This document shows, in pieces, positions 51,852 through 61,008 of a stretch of DNA of 64,000 nt (positions are counted from its first letter, which is position 1; each line of letters starts with the position of its first letter). The notes beneath the pieces were generated by a model. It saw only the letters and a program-made list of their open reading frames with translations, searched no databases and was not told the DNA's origin. The stretch is from Granulosicoccus sp947495035 (GTDB lineage Bacteria; Pseudomonadota; Gammaproteobacteria; Granulosicoccales; Granulosicoccaceae). The translations under genes and the position numbers were made by a program. The stretch is taken from NCBI RefSeq assembly GCF_050589605.1, contig NZ_JBNGOO010000001.1; one strand, written 5' to 3'.

Positions 51852-53498
51852 ATGCGCACATACTTCATTACAGCTTCGCTCGTCTCGGTTCTGCTGGTCC
51901 TGCTACTGGCTCTGCTCTGGTCGCCCATCCTGTGGGTGCTGCTGGTCCTGCTGCCGTTGATCGGTGTGGGTGTTCACGACATGCGGCAGACCGAGCATTC
52001 GCTGCGACGCAATTTTCCCCTGTTCAGTCGTGGACGCTGGATGCTCGAAGGGCTGCGACCCTTCGTGCGTCAGTATCTGTTCGAATCCGAAACCGATGGG
52101 GCTCCCGTTTCACGCATGTTTCGGTCGGTGGTCTATCAGCGCGCCAAGGGGGAGAACGATACGGTGCCTTTCGGTACCAAATTCGACACCTACCGCGATG
52201 GTTACGAATGGATTGCCCATTCGCTGGCCGCCATCGACATTCACGGCACGGACAACGATCCCCGCGTCAAGGTGGGTGGCCCGGACTGTCAGCAACCGTA
52301 CAATGCCAGCCTGCTGAACATCAGTGCCATGAGTTTCGGCTCGCTCAGCGCCAATGCCATACGCGCTCTGAATGACGGTGCACGCATGGGCGGCTTTGCC
52401 CACAATACCGGCGAAGGCGGCTTGTCAAGTCATCACCTGGAGGGTGGTGGCGATATCATCTGGCAGATCGGTACCGGCTATTTCGGCTGCCGCACGGCCG
52501 ATGGAGGCTTCGATGCCGACAAGTTCGCCGCCAATGCCACGCGAGAGCAGGTGAAGATGATCGAGATAAAGCTCTCGCAAGGTGCCAAGCCTGGCCACGG
52601 CGGCATCTTGCCGGCGGTCAAGAATACGGCCGAGATCGCCGCGGCCAGAGGTGTGGAAGAGGGCACCATGGTGGCCTCACCGCCGAGTCATTCAGCTTTT
52701 ACGACTCCACTGGAAATGATGCATTTCATTGCCGAATTGCGCGAACTGAGTGGTGGCAAACCCATTGGATTCAAATTGTGCGTCGGGCGCGAAAGCGAGT
52801 TCATTGCCATCTGCAAGGCGATGATCGCCACCGGTATCAAGCCGGATTTCATCACGGTGGATGGTGGTGAAGGCGGCACTGGCGCTGCGCCACTGGAATT
52901 TTCGAATTCCGTTGGCATGCCGCTGCGTGACGGCCTGGCCTTTGTCTGTGACTGCCTGTCCGGATTCGATCTGAAGAAGGACATTCGGGTGATTGCCGTG
53001 GGCAAGATCTTTACCGCCTTTCATATCGTGAAGAACCTCAGCATCGGCGCGGATCTGTGCTATTGCGCGCGTGGCTTCATGATGTCACTGGGCTGCGTAC
53101 AGTCGCTGGTATGCAATACCAACCATTGCCCGACAGGTGTCGCGACGCAGGATCCGAAGCTGGCAAAGGGCCTGGTCATCACGGACAAGCGTGTTCGCGT
53201 GCAGCGTTTTCATGACGAGACCATCGAGCGGGTCAACGAGATCGTGGCGGCAGCAGGTCTGTGTACACCTTGCGAGCTCAACCGCACACATGTCTACCGC
53301 CGCATCAATCAGCATGATATCCGTCGTTACGACCAGCTGTTTCCGTATACCGATGTCGGTAGCTTGCTGCAGGCACCGTACCCGGGGCGTTTCGAACAGC
53401 AGATGGCCGAGTCCGATATCAACACGTTCATGCCGGTGAGCTACATTGCCGAGCATACCGCAGGAATCCGGCAGCTGGACGAGGCCGCGAGCGCCTGA
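51852..53498 (+). CDS. Membrane-anchored FMN-binding glutamate-synthase-domain protein
   Basis: A 548-residue protein. Residues 1-42 hold two hydrophobic helices, then comes the central FMN/Fe-S domain of glutamate synthase: NISAMSFGSLSANAIRALN, GAKPGHGGILPAVK, DFITVDGGEGGTGAAP, and a 3Fe-4S-like Cys set GCVQSLVCNTNHCPTG. The amidotransferase and GXGXG domains of GltB are absent. Such single-domain homologues are widespread but their reaction is not settled; a link to the adjacent class I amidotransferase is possible. GGAGG lies just before the ATG. Confidence 0.9.
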   Translation: MRTYFITASLVSVLLVLLLALLWSPILWVLLVLLPLIGVGVHDMRQTEHSLRRNFPLFSRGRWMLEGLRPFVRQYLFESETDGAPVSRMFRSVVYQRAKGENDTVPFGTKFDTYRDGYEWIAHSLAAIDIHGTDNDPRVKVGGPDCQQPYNASLLNISAMSFGSLSANAIRALNDGARMGGFAHNTGEGGLSSHHLEGGGDIIWQIGTGYFGCRTADGGFDADKFAANATREQVKMIEIKLSQGAKPGHGGILPAVKNTAEIAAARGVEEGTMVASPPSHSAFTTPLEMMHFIAELRELSGGKPIGFKLCVGRESEFIAICKAMIATGIKPDFITVDGGEGGTGAAPLEFSNSVGMPLRDGLAFVCDCLSGFDLKKDIRVIAVGKIFTAFHIVKNLSIGADLCYCARGFMMSLGCVQSLVCNTNHCPTGVATQDPKLAKGLVITDKRVRVQRFHDETIERVNEIVAAAGLCTPCELNRTHVYRRINQHDIRRYDQLFPYTDVGSLLQAPYPGRFEQQMAESDINTFMPVSYIAEHTAGIRQLDEAASA

Positions 53499-53605
53499 GT
53501 GGCGTTGCGAGAATGCCCGGAAAACCGGCAGCCGGGGAGTGCTCATGCTGCAAGGACTCGTGAACGGCCTGTCGGCAGGCCGGAGCAGCGACAGGGAGGC
53601 GAAAG

Positions 53606-55306
53606 ATGATTGCTGAGCCCAGCAACCTGCTGCTGAACATCTTCATCTACCTGTTGGCAGGGTTGCTGGCGGTACCCAGTGCCAAGCGTCTGGGACTGGG
53701 GCCGGTTTTCGGTTATCTGTTCGCCGGCATTCTGATCGGACCCTGGGGGCTGGCGCTGATCCGGGATGTCGAGCATATCGATCTGTTTTCCCGTGTCGCT
53801 ACCGTGCTGCTGTTGTTTCTGGCGGCGTTGCAGGCGACTCCGGCACGCGTCAAGCGGCTGCTCGATGGCGGGATCAGACTCGGAATCCTGCAATTCGTGC
53901 TGACTTCGCTCGTGATCATGCTGGTCGGCATGCTGATCGGGCATCCCTGGCATCACGCGTTGGTGGCAGGGCTGGCTCTGTCCATTTCCTCGGAGGCGGT
54001 CGCCACCCATGCCTTCAACGAGCGCTACCCGACAGGGTCACCGCTGACCGAAGCCGGACACCAGCTGCTGTTGACCCAGGCCATGGCCATCGTGCCGGTT
54101 TTCGTGCTGTTGCCCCTGCTTGGCTTCGAGGCCACCATTACCCAGGGCAGCCCCTGGCCCCGGGTCATCATGGGGCTGATGTTTCTGGGGGGCTTCGGCA
54201 TTTTCGGTCACCTGATGCTGCGTCACGCGTTTCGCTATGTCGTCAGCATCGGGCTGGATGAGGTCTTTGCCGCCTTTGCGCTGCTGCTGACCATCGGCTT
54301 GCTGCTGGTGGTGCGGGCTCTTGATCTGCCACTGGAGCTGGGTGCTCTGTTGGGTGGTCTGCTGCTGATCCGTTCGGAATACGGTTCGGCGATTCGCATT
54401 GCCATGGGGCCGTTCAGCGGTTTGCTGGTAGGCATGTTCTTCATTTCCACCGGCATGCAGATCGATTTTGCCACCTTCATTCGCAAACCGCTGGAGACCT
54501 TTGCCCTGGTGGCCCTGCTGGTGTTCGTCAAGGCCTGGATCGTGCGCAATATCCTGCGACATTCGAAGGTGCCACGGCAGCAGCGAATCTGGCTGGCGAC
54601 CGTGCTGGCGCAAAGTGGTGAACTGGCCTTCGTTGTCATCGCTCTGGCCATCAGTTATCAGGCCATACCGGACAAGCTGGCGGCGCAGCTGGTGCTGGTG
54701 GTTGCGCTGTCGATGCTGGCAACGCCAATGTTGCTCTTCTTTGCGGCGCGCCGTGACACTCTGCCAGCCCGTCAGCAGACTGATACCGGTGTGGATGCCG
54801 GGGAAACGGCGGATTCCCAGGTGATCGTCGCCGGCTATGGGCGAGTCGGCTGTGTGGTTGCAAGAATGCTGCAGGAGAACGGCTTCCGCGCCGTGGTCAT
54901 CGACCACAGCCCGGATCGCTTCACCGCACTGCGATCGGCGGGGTTTGTCGGCTTCTACGGTGATGCCACACGTCCCGACTTGCTGGAGGCCGCCGGCGCT
55001 GCCCGCGCAGCGGTACTGGTGATTGCGCTGGATGACCCCGAGGCCGCCGCCGATCTGCTGAAACGGGTGCGTCGCGAATATCCGCATCTGACCGTGCTGG
55101 CGCGCGCGGTGGGCACCGACGATGAGCACCGCCTGCTGCGCGATGGCGCTGACAGAGCCTATGGCGAGACATTTGAAACTGCCCTGCTGATCGGCGAAGA
55201 TGTGCTGGAAATGGTGGGCGTCTCGCCTCTGGATGCTCAGGCCCTGGCCGAGAGTTTCCGGGACGCGGCCCTGGAATCGCAACCGGCACCGGCGGCCCGG
55301 GACTGA
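53606..55306 (+). CDS. Kef-type monovalent cation/proton antiporter (CPA2) with TrkA-N domain
   Basis: A 566-residue membrane protein. About 12 hydrophobic helices (residues 1-375) include GYLFAGILIGPWGL, typical of KefB/KefC exchangers. The C-terminal cytosolic RCK/TrkA-N domain starts VIVAGYGRVGCVVARML (NAD binding). The protein would exchange potassium or sodium for protons under control of nucleotide or redox ligands. No KefF/KefG-like ancillary gene is adjacent. AGGGAGG precedes the ATG at 53606. Confidence 0.93.
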   Translation: MIAEPSNLLLNIFIYLLAGLLAVPSAKRLGLGPVFGYLFAGILIGPWGLALIRDVEHIDLFSRVATVLLLFLAALQATPARVKRLLDGGIRLGILQFVLTSLVIMLVGMLIGHPWHHALVAGLALSISSEAVATHAFNERYPTGSPLTEAGHQLLLTQAMAIVPVFVLLPLLGFEATITQGSPWPRVIMGLMFLGGFGIFGHLMLRHAFRYVVSIGLDEVFAAFALLLTIGLLLVVRALDLPLELGALLGGLLLIRSEYGSAIRIAMGPFSGLLVGMFFISTGMQIDFATFIRKPLETFALVALLVFVKAWIVRNILRHSKVPRQQRIWLATVLAQSGELAFVVIALAISYQAIPDKLAAQLVLVVALSMLATPMLLFFAARRDTLPARQQTDTGVDAGETADSQVIVAGYGRVGCVVARMLQENGFRAVVIDHSPDRFTALRSAGFVGFYGDATRPDLLEAAGAARAAVLVIALDDPEAAADLLKRVRREYPHLTVLARAVGTDDEHRLLRDGADRAYGETFETALLIGEDVLEMVGVSPLDAQALAESFRDAALESQPAPAARD

Positions 55307-55362
55307 ATTGCGTGAAGAATGCGTGGCGCGACGCGCTGCCAACGATAGGATGTTGAATTGTC

Positions 55363-55665
55363 ATGAAAGGTAACGATGTGGAATCGCTCACCAAACTGCT
55401 CAAGGAGCACGAGGTGGCGTTGTCAGCGGTCAAGGCCAACAAGCTGATGTTGCAGCTGGGTCTGCTCGAAGAGGCAACCCGCGAGAGCTCCACCAGACCG
55501 GGTGTCATGAAGAAGTACAAGGTTTTGAGCGAAAAGGGGCTGGATTACGGTGTCAACGAGGAAAATCCGCAAAGCCCGGATCAGACCTCACCCTACTATT
55601 ACAAGGACTCTTTCGGAGAACTGGCCAGTCTGCTGGTGGCAGCCAACGAAGCGGCGGGTAAATAG
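55363..55665 (+). CDS. Small conserved-looking protein of unknown function
   Basis: A 100-residue protein beginning with a helical, charged region (ESLTKLLKEHEVALSAVKANKLMLQLGLL) followed by SSTRPGVMKKYKVLSEKGLDYGVNEENPQSPDQTSPYYY. The tail recalls the C-terminal part of phage-type regulatory (Rha/antirepressor-like) proteins, which could mean DNA binding, but I cannot assign a family. Codon use is like its neighbours and an ATG follows a short gap after the antiporter gene. Confidence 0.6.
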   Translation: MKGNDVESLTKLLKEHEVALSAVKANKLMLQLGLLEEATRESSTRPGVMKKYKVLSEKGLDYGVNEENPQSPDQTSPYYYKDSFGELASLLVAANEAAGK

Positions 55666-55715
55666 TGCGAGGCCGGCGGCCGATAGGCTGCTGTTCGGTG
55701 CCGATTCGAGTGCCG

Positions 55716-55743
55716 TTGGACTCGAAATGTATCGTGCTACACT
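55716..55743 (+). promoter_or_regulatory. Candidate sigma-70 promoter of the nucleoside transporter operon
   Basis: TTGGAC (55716-55721) and TACACT (55738-55743) are 16 bases apart in the 156-base gap before the BMP protein gene. The implied leader is about 75 bases. CAGAGGAACAAC at 55807-55818 supplies the ribosome-binding site. Confidence 0.4.
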
Positions 55744-55821
55744 CGAAACAGGCGGCTGAGGCGCTCCCCGGCTACATGCCTGGCAGCTGCAGTCGTTATC
55801 AATTCTCAGAGGAACAACACT

Positions 55822-56817
55822 ATGACAATCTCACGCCTCGGCGTAATTGCCGGGATACTGCTGGCTTCTACTGCTGCCTCTGCAGCCGATATTTCGCCAG
55901 CTGTCGTGTTTGACATGGGCGGCAAGTTCGACAAGTCGTTCAATCAGGGAGTCTACGATGGCGCCGAGCGGTTCAAGGAAGAAACCGGCGTAGCCTATCG
56001 CGAGTTCGAAGTCACCAACGAGACCCAGCGTGAGCAGGCCATCCGTCGTATGGCACAACGGGGTGCCGATCCGATCGTCGGCGTCGGCTTTGCCCAGGCC
56101 GGTCCCATGGAGACAGTCGCCAAGGAATTCCCCGATACCCGCTTCACCCTGATCGATGGCGTCGTCGATCTGCCCAATGTGCAGTCTGTCGTCTTCAAGG
56201 AACAGGAAGGATCGTTTCTGGTCGGTGTGCTGGCCGCCATGGCCTCCGACAGCAAGATGGTCGGTTTCGTCGGTGGCATGGATATTCCACTGATTCGTCG
56301 TTTTGCCTGTGGCTATGAGCAGGGTGCCAAGCATGCGGATGCTTCGGTCGATGTCATCCAGAACATGACCGGTACCACGCCTTCAGCCTGGAACGATCCG
56401 GGGCGTGGCAGCGAGTTGGCCAAGGGACAGTTCGACCGAGGTGTCGATGTCATCTATGCCGCCGCTGGCGGTACCGGTATCGGTGTCTATCAGGCAGCAA
56501 AGGACGGCGACAAACTGGCCATCGGAGTGGATTCCAACCAGAACTACCTGCATCCGGGCAGCATGCTGACCTCCATGCTCAAGCGGGTGGACGTGGCAGC
56601 CTACAATGCCTTCAAGCAGGCCATGGACGGAACCTGGGAAGCGGGCATCAAGGATCTGGGACTGGCCGATGGTGCTGTGGGCTGGGCACTGGATGAAAAC
56701 AACGAAGCGCTGATCACCGACGACATGAAGGCGGCGGTGGAAGCTGCAACTGCCGGTATCGTTGCCGGCGACATCAGCGTTCATGACTACATGAGCGACA
56801 ACAGCTGCTCTTACTGA
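55822..56817 (+). CDS. BMP-family nucleoside ABC transporter substrate-binding protein
   Basis: A 331-residue periplasmic protein with a signal peptide (SRLGVIAGILLASTAASAA, cleavage near residue 21; no lipobox). The PnrA/BMP fold is clear: VVFDMGGKFDKSFNQGVYDGAERFKEE, GFAQAGPMETVAKEFPDTRFTLIDG, VGVLAAMASDSKMVGFVGGMDIPLIRRFACGYEQG. This family binds purine and other nucleosides. ATPase and two permease genes follow. Nearby nucleoside hydrolase and ribokinase genes support a nucleoside substrate. Confidence 0.93.
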   Translation: MTISRLGVIAGILLASTAASAADISPAVVFDMGGKFDKSFNQGVYDGAERFKEETGVAYREFEVTNETQREQAIRRMAQRGADPIVGVGFAQAGPMETVAKEFPDTRFTLIDGVVDLPNVQSVVFKEQEGSFLVGVLAAMASDSKMVGFVGGMDIPLIRRFACGYEQGAKHADASVDVIQNMTGTTPSAWNDPGRGSELAKGQFDRGVDVIYAAAGGTGIGVYQAAKDGDKLAIGVDSNQNYLHPGSMLTSMLKRVDVAAYNAFKQAMDGTWEAGIKDLGLADGAVGWALDENNEALITDDMKAAVEAATAGIVAGDISVHDYMSDNSCSY

Positions 56818-56875
56818 TCAACATCATCTGACCTTATGATGCAGACAACGCAACTGGTACCGGGTTGTCCGGATC

Positions 56876-58495
56876 ATGGTTGATTTCAATGATGCAGACG
56901 CAGGCGGAAGCACTCCGGTGAATCCGCCTGCCGGTTCGATCGATGGCCCCCTGGCCATCGAACTGCGTGGCATTTCCAAGCGATTCGGGGCTGTCCGCGC
57001 CAACCGCAATATCGATCTGAAGGTTGCTCGCGGCACCATTCACGGTATCGTGGGTGAAAACGGCGCGGGCAAGTCGACGCTCATGAGCATCCTCTACGGC
57101 TTCTATCAGGCCGACAGTGGGGAGGTGCTCATCAATGGCAAGCCGGTTGCCATTCACGATTCCAGTGACGCCATTGCCGCCGGTATCGGCATGGTGCACC
57201 AGCACTTCATGCTGGTGGATACCTTCAGCGTGCTGGAAAACGTCATGCTTGGCGCCGAAGGCAATGCGCTGCTGTCACACAGTGCAGCCGCTGCTCGCAA
57301 GGAACTGCAACGTCTGGCAGATGAATATCAGCTGTCCGTGCACGTGGATTCCCTGGTGTCCGATCTGCCGGTTGGCGAGCAGCAGCGTACCGAGATTCTC
57401 AAGGCGCTCTATCGCCATGCCGAAATCCTGATTCTCGACGAACCTACCGGCGTGCTGACCCCGCAGGAGGCCGATCAACTGTTTGTCGTGCTCAACGCGC
57501 TGAAAGAGCGGGGCGTGACCGTCATCCTGATCACGCACAAGCTGCGTGAAATCATGGACGTGACCGACACCGTCTCCGTGCTGCGCATGGGCGAGATGGT
57601 GTCGCATCTCAAGACCAGCGAGACCAGCATGAGTGAACTGGCCGAGCTGATGGTCGGGCGCAAGCTGGAAACGCGGAACTATCATCGCGACGAACCCTTG
57701 TCCGCCGATACCGCCAAGGGGATCGAAGTGGTGGATCTCGGCGTCATCGACAAGACCGGCAAGGTGCGCCTGAAGAACCTGTCATTCGAGGTCAAGCGTG
57801 GTGAGGTTCTCGGGGTGGCGGGTGTTGCCGGCAATGGTCAGAGCATGCTGCTGGAAGTGCTCTCGGGCATCACGTCACCGACCAGCGGACATTTCATCAT
57901 CAATGGCCAGCAGGCCTCGGCCGATCAGGCGATCACGCCCTCGGAGATGCGTCAGCTGAAAGTGCAGCATGTGCCGGAGGATCGTCTCAAGCTGGGGCTG
58001 GTCAAGTCGTTCACAGCCGCGGAAAGCTCGGTACTGGGTTATCAACGTGCCGGTCGCTTCAATCTGCGTGGCCTGCTGCGCCTGAAGACCATTCGCGCCA
58101 TCTGCCGGCAATTGATGGAAGGGCTCGATGTACGTCCCCCCGACCCCAATCTGAAATCAGCCTCGTTTTCCGGTGGCAATCAACAGAAGCTGATTCTGGC
58201 ACGCGAGCTCGAACGTCAGCCGGAGGTGCTGCTGGTGGGCCAACCGACTCGCGGTGTCGACATCGGAGCCATCGAGCTGATTCACGAAAAGATCATCGAG
58301 ATGCGGGACAAGGGCTGCGCCATCCTGCTGGTGTCTGTCGAGCTCGACGAGATCATGAGTCTGGCCGATCGCATCATCGTCATGTACGAGGGGCAGATTG
58401 TGGCCGAGGTCAGTGGGCGTGATGCCAACAAGACGCAACTGGGCCTGATGATGGCCAATGCACACCAGGATTCGGTTCAGGACTCCGCGGCATGA
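56876..58495 (+). CDS. Nucleoside ABC transporter ATP-binding protein (double ATPase)
   Basis: A 539-residue protein with two ABC domains. The first has GENGAGKSTLMS (Walker A) and LDEPTGVLTPQEAD, with a weak signature (LPVGEQQR). The second has GVAGNGQSMLLEVL in the Walker A position, FSGGNQQKLILAREL and VLLVGQPTRGVDIGA. This is the usual asymmetric RbsA/YufO layout, in which the second Walker A and B are degenerate. It forms an operon with the BMP protein and two permeases; its stop overlaps the permease start (ATGA). Confidence 0.94.
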   Translation: MVDFNDADAGGSTPVNPPAGSIDGPLAIELRGISKRFGAVRANRNIDLKVARGTIHGIVGENGAGKSTLMSILYGFYQADSGEVLINGKPVAIHDSSDAIAAGIGMVHQHFMLVDTFSVLENVMLGAEGNALLSHSAAAARKELQRLADEYQLSVHVDSLVSDLPVGEQQRTEILKALYRHAEILILDEPTGVLTPQEADQLFVVLNALKERGVTVILITHKLREIMDVTDTVSVLRMGEMVSHLKTSETSMSELAELMVGRKLETRNYHRDEPLSADTAKGIEVVDLGVIDKTGKVRLKNLSFEVKRGEVLGVAGVAGNGQSMLLEVLSGITSPTSGHFIINGQQASADQAITPSEMRQLKVQHVPEDRLKLGLVKSFTAAESSVLGYQRAGRFNLRGLLRLKTIRAICRQLMEGLDVRPPDPNLKSASFSGGNQQKLILARELERQPEVLLVGQPTRGVDIGAIELIHEKIIEMRDKGCAILLVSVELDEIMSLADRIIVMYEGQIVAEVSGRDANKTQLGLMMANAHQDSVQDSAA

Positions 58496-59619
58496 GTATC
58501 AATACCAGCAGCATTCCCTTGCCAGCCTGGCTGGAGATTGGTCTCATTCCGGTGCTGAACATCATTGTGGCGCTGTTCTTTGCCGGACTGATCATGCTCG
58601 CCATCGGGGTCAACCCGATCGAGGCGGTGGGCATCATGATCAACGGTGCCTTCGGCTATGACGAGGCCATCGGTTACACCCTGTATTACACCACCAACTT
58701 CATCTTTACCGGGCTGGCCGTGGCGGTTGCCTTTCACGCCAATCTGTTCAACATCGGTGGAGAAGGGCAGGCCTATATCGGCGGGCTGGGTGTCGGTCTG
58801 GTCTTTCTGTTGCTCGACAAGTACCTGCCGATGATTCTGCTGATTCCGCTGGGCATCCTCGCCGCCGGACTGTTCGGCGCCGCCTGGGCGTTCATACCGG
58901 CCTGGTTGCAGGCGCACCGTGGCAGCCACATCGTCATCACCACCATCATGTTCAACTTCATCGCCTCATCCATCATGGTGTACCTGCTGGTAAACGTGCT
59001 GATCAAGCCCGGACAGATGTCGCCGGAGACTCGCCAGTTCGATGAATCTGCCTGGTTGCCCTTCATGCATGATGTGCTCGGCTGGTTCGGCATGGAAGTG
59101 ACGCGGTCACCGCTGAACCTGTCGCTGGTGTTTGCGCTGATCTGCTGTGTGTTGGTCTGGATCTACATCTGGCGCACTCGCTGGGGCTATGAGCTGCGTA
59201 CTGCCGGGCAGAGCGAGGCGGCTGCACGCTATGCGGGTATCAGGCCCAAGACGGTCATCATCACGGCCATGTGTGTGTCCGGTGCACTGGCAGGCTTCGT
59301 GGCGGTCAACGAGATCATGGGTGTGCATCACCGCCTGCTGCTCAATTTCACTGCCGGTTACGGATTCACCGGTATTGCCGTATCACTGATGGGGCGCAAT
59401 CACCCGGTGGGTATCGTCATGGCCAGTCTGCTGTTCGGTGTGCTGTATCAGGGCGGGGCGGAACTGGCCTTCGAGATTCCCACCATTACACGAGAGATGG
59501 TCGTGGCCATCCAGGGTCTCATCATCCTGTTCTCCGGAGCGTTGGCGCTCATGCTGCGGCCCTGGGTGGTGCAGCTGTATCTCAAATTCAAGCCTGTTGA
59601 CGAAGTGGTGCCTGCCTGA
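58492..59619 (+). CDS. Nucleoside ABC transporter permease 1
   Basis: A 375-residue inner-membrane protein of the BPD_transp_2 family (YufP/NupB type) with about 10 hydrophobic helices. The family segment GLAVAVAFHANLFNIGGEGQAYIGGL is followed by later RTAGQSEAAARYAGI, the cytoplasmic coupling region. It overlaps the ATPase gene by four bases and the next permease by one, consistent with a heterodimeric channel. Confidence 0.93.
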   Translation: MSINTSSIPLPAWLEIGLIPVLNIIVALFFAGLIMLAIGVNPIEAVGIMINGAFGYDEAIGYTLYYTTNFIFTGLAVAVAFHANLFNIGGEGQAYIGGLGVGLVFLLLDKYLPMILLIPLGILAAGLFGAAWAFIPAWLQAHRGSHIVITTIMFNFIASSIMVYLLVNVLIKPGQMSPETRQFDESAWLPFMHDVLGWFGMEVTRSPLNLSLVFALICCVLVWIYIWRTRWGYELRTAGQSEAAARYAGIRPKTVIITAMCVSGALAGFVAVNEIMGVHHRLLLNFTAGYGFTGIAVSLMGRNHPVGIVMASLLFGVLYQGGAELAFEIPTITREMVVAIQGLIILFSGALALMLRPWVVQLYLKFKPVDEVVPA

Positions 59620-60590
59620 TGGAAGCGCTCTCCGGATTCTTCGCGATACTCGATGCCACCCTGCGGGTGTCCACTCCCCTGATCCTGGCCGCCATGGCGG
59701 GTCTGTTCTCCGAACGCTCGGGCATCGTCGATATCAGCCTGGAAGGCAAGATGCTGGCATCCGCCTTCGCCGCAGCGGCAGTGGCAGCCGTTACCGGGAG
59801 TGCCTGGCTGGCGCTGGGAACCGGAATCCTGGTGGGTGTCGCACTGGCGCTGGTGCATGGCTTTGCCTGCATTACCCATCGTGGCAACCAGGTGGTCAGC
59901 GGCCTTGCCATCAATATCCTGGCATCCGGTCTGACGGTGGTGCTGGGCATCGCCTGGTTTGCCCAGGGAGGACAGACTCCCTCGCTGACCAGTGAGGCGC
60001 GGTTCATGCCGCTGGAATTGCCGCTGGCCGATGCTGCACGCTCCATACCGGTGATCGGAACCTTCTACAGTGATGTCATCAGCGGCCACAATGTGCTGGT
60101 CTACGTCGCCTGGCTGGCCGTGTTTGCCACCTGGTGGGTCGTCTACCGTACCCGCTTCGGCCTGCGCATTCGCGCTGTCGGCGAAAATCCGCTGGCCGTG
60201 GACACCGCCGGACTGTCCGTGAGCCGCCTGCGCTATTCCGCCGTGGCCATTTGCGGCGCCTTGTCCGGCATTGCCGGTGCCTACCTGTCCACTGCACAGA
60301 ACGCCTCCTTCGTCCGTGAAATGACTGCCGGGCAGGGCTACATTGCCCTGGCTGCTCTCATCTTCGGCAAATGGCGCCCCGTTCCTGCCATGCTGGCCTG
60401 CCTGATGTTCGGCTTTCTCGATGCCGTCGCCATTCGCATGCAGGGCGTCTCCCTGCCTGTCATCGGCGAAGTGCCCGTGCAAGCCATCCAGGCCCTGCCT
60501 TATGTGCTCACCGTCATCCTGCTCGCCGGCTTCATCGGCCGCGCCACCGCCCCCAAGGCCGTCGGCATCCCCTTTCTCAAGGAACGCTGA
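59619..60590 (+). CDS. Nucleoside ABC transporter permease 2
   Basis: A 323-residue BPD_transp_2 permease (YufQ/NupC-like). FSERSGIVDISLEGKMLASAFAAA is the family hallmark in the N-terminal part, and RAVGENPLAVDTAGLSVSRLRY is the coupling region. It would pair with permease 1. It is the last gene of the operon; a MITE-like element begins immediately after its stop. Confidence 0.93.
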   Translation: MEALSGFFAILDATLRVSTPLILAAMAGLFSERSGIVDISLEGKMLASAFAAAAVAAVTGSAWLALGTGILVGVALALVHGFACITHRGNQVVSGLAINILASGLTVVLGIAWFAQGGQTPSLTSEARFMPLELPLADAARSIPVIGTFYSDVISGHNVLVYVAWLAVFATWWVVYRTRFGLRIRAVGENPLAVDTAGLSVSRLRYSAVAICGALSGIAGAYLSTAQNASFVREMTAGQGYIALAALIFGKWRPVPAMLACLMFGFLDAVAIRMQGVSLPVIGEVPVQAIQALPYVLTVILLAGFIGRATAPKAVGIPFLKER

Positions 60591-60594
60591 CCCC

Positions 60595-60955
60595 ATCGGG
60601 TCGGACCATGATAAGTATCTGAAAAAAATAATAAAATATAGCCATAATCATTGTTAAATAGCCTTGAACGCCCGTTTTCACCCTCGAAAATGGGCGTTCA
60701 AGCGTCATCCATCTCGAAACTGCCGGCCCCTTTGGCAATATCTGTTCACTCTGAAGATGGTCTTATGGCATCGCTAGCGGAATCGCCTGTCGATTGTGAC
60801 TCCGCACCAAGGCTCTCCGTCAGCACCGGTGTGGTCCTGAGGTCTGCTTAATCATCCCTTTTCTGGCAGAAATTGATAGCTTCAGCGGCGAAAAATGCGC
60901 TGGATTGATGAATATTTTATGAAGAATCAAGGAGTAATGGTGGTCCGACCCGGGG
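60595..60955. mobile_element. MITE-like element or remnant with terminal inverted repeats
   Basis: GGGTCGGACC (60598-60607) and its exact inverse GGTCCGACCC (60942-60951) bound about 354 bases. Flanking C/G runs extend the match imperfectly. Just inside the left end the sequence is markedly AT-rich (60608-60660), unlike the surrounding GC-rich DNA, and the right end is again AT-rich. No transposase frame is present. From memory, GGGTCxGACC...AT-rich ends resemble those of elements linked to IS200-like (Y1) transposases, but I cannot verify this. It separates the nucleoside transporter operon from argG. Confidence 0.45.
60663..60702. repeat. 17-bp hairpin inside the MITE-like element
   Basis: The arms 60663-60679 (CTTGAACGCCCGTTTTC) and 60686-60702 (GAAAATGGGCGTTCAAG) pair over all 17 positions with one G-T wobble and a six-base loop (ACCCTC). 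There is no T-run after it. It lies 72 bases after the permease stop and could still act as an attenuator or a processing site. Confidence 0.6.
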
Positions 60956-61008
60956 GGGATGTTTGGTAGACTGGGGGGATCGAATGGTTAGTGGGTTTTG
61001 TGGGGTTG

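Noticed and set aside
60906..60925. ArgR-box-like TGAATATTTTA upstream of argG
   Set aside because: Only the left half-site fits the ARG box and no second box follows at the usual spacing. The AT-rich end of the MITE-like element explains the composition.
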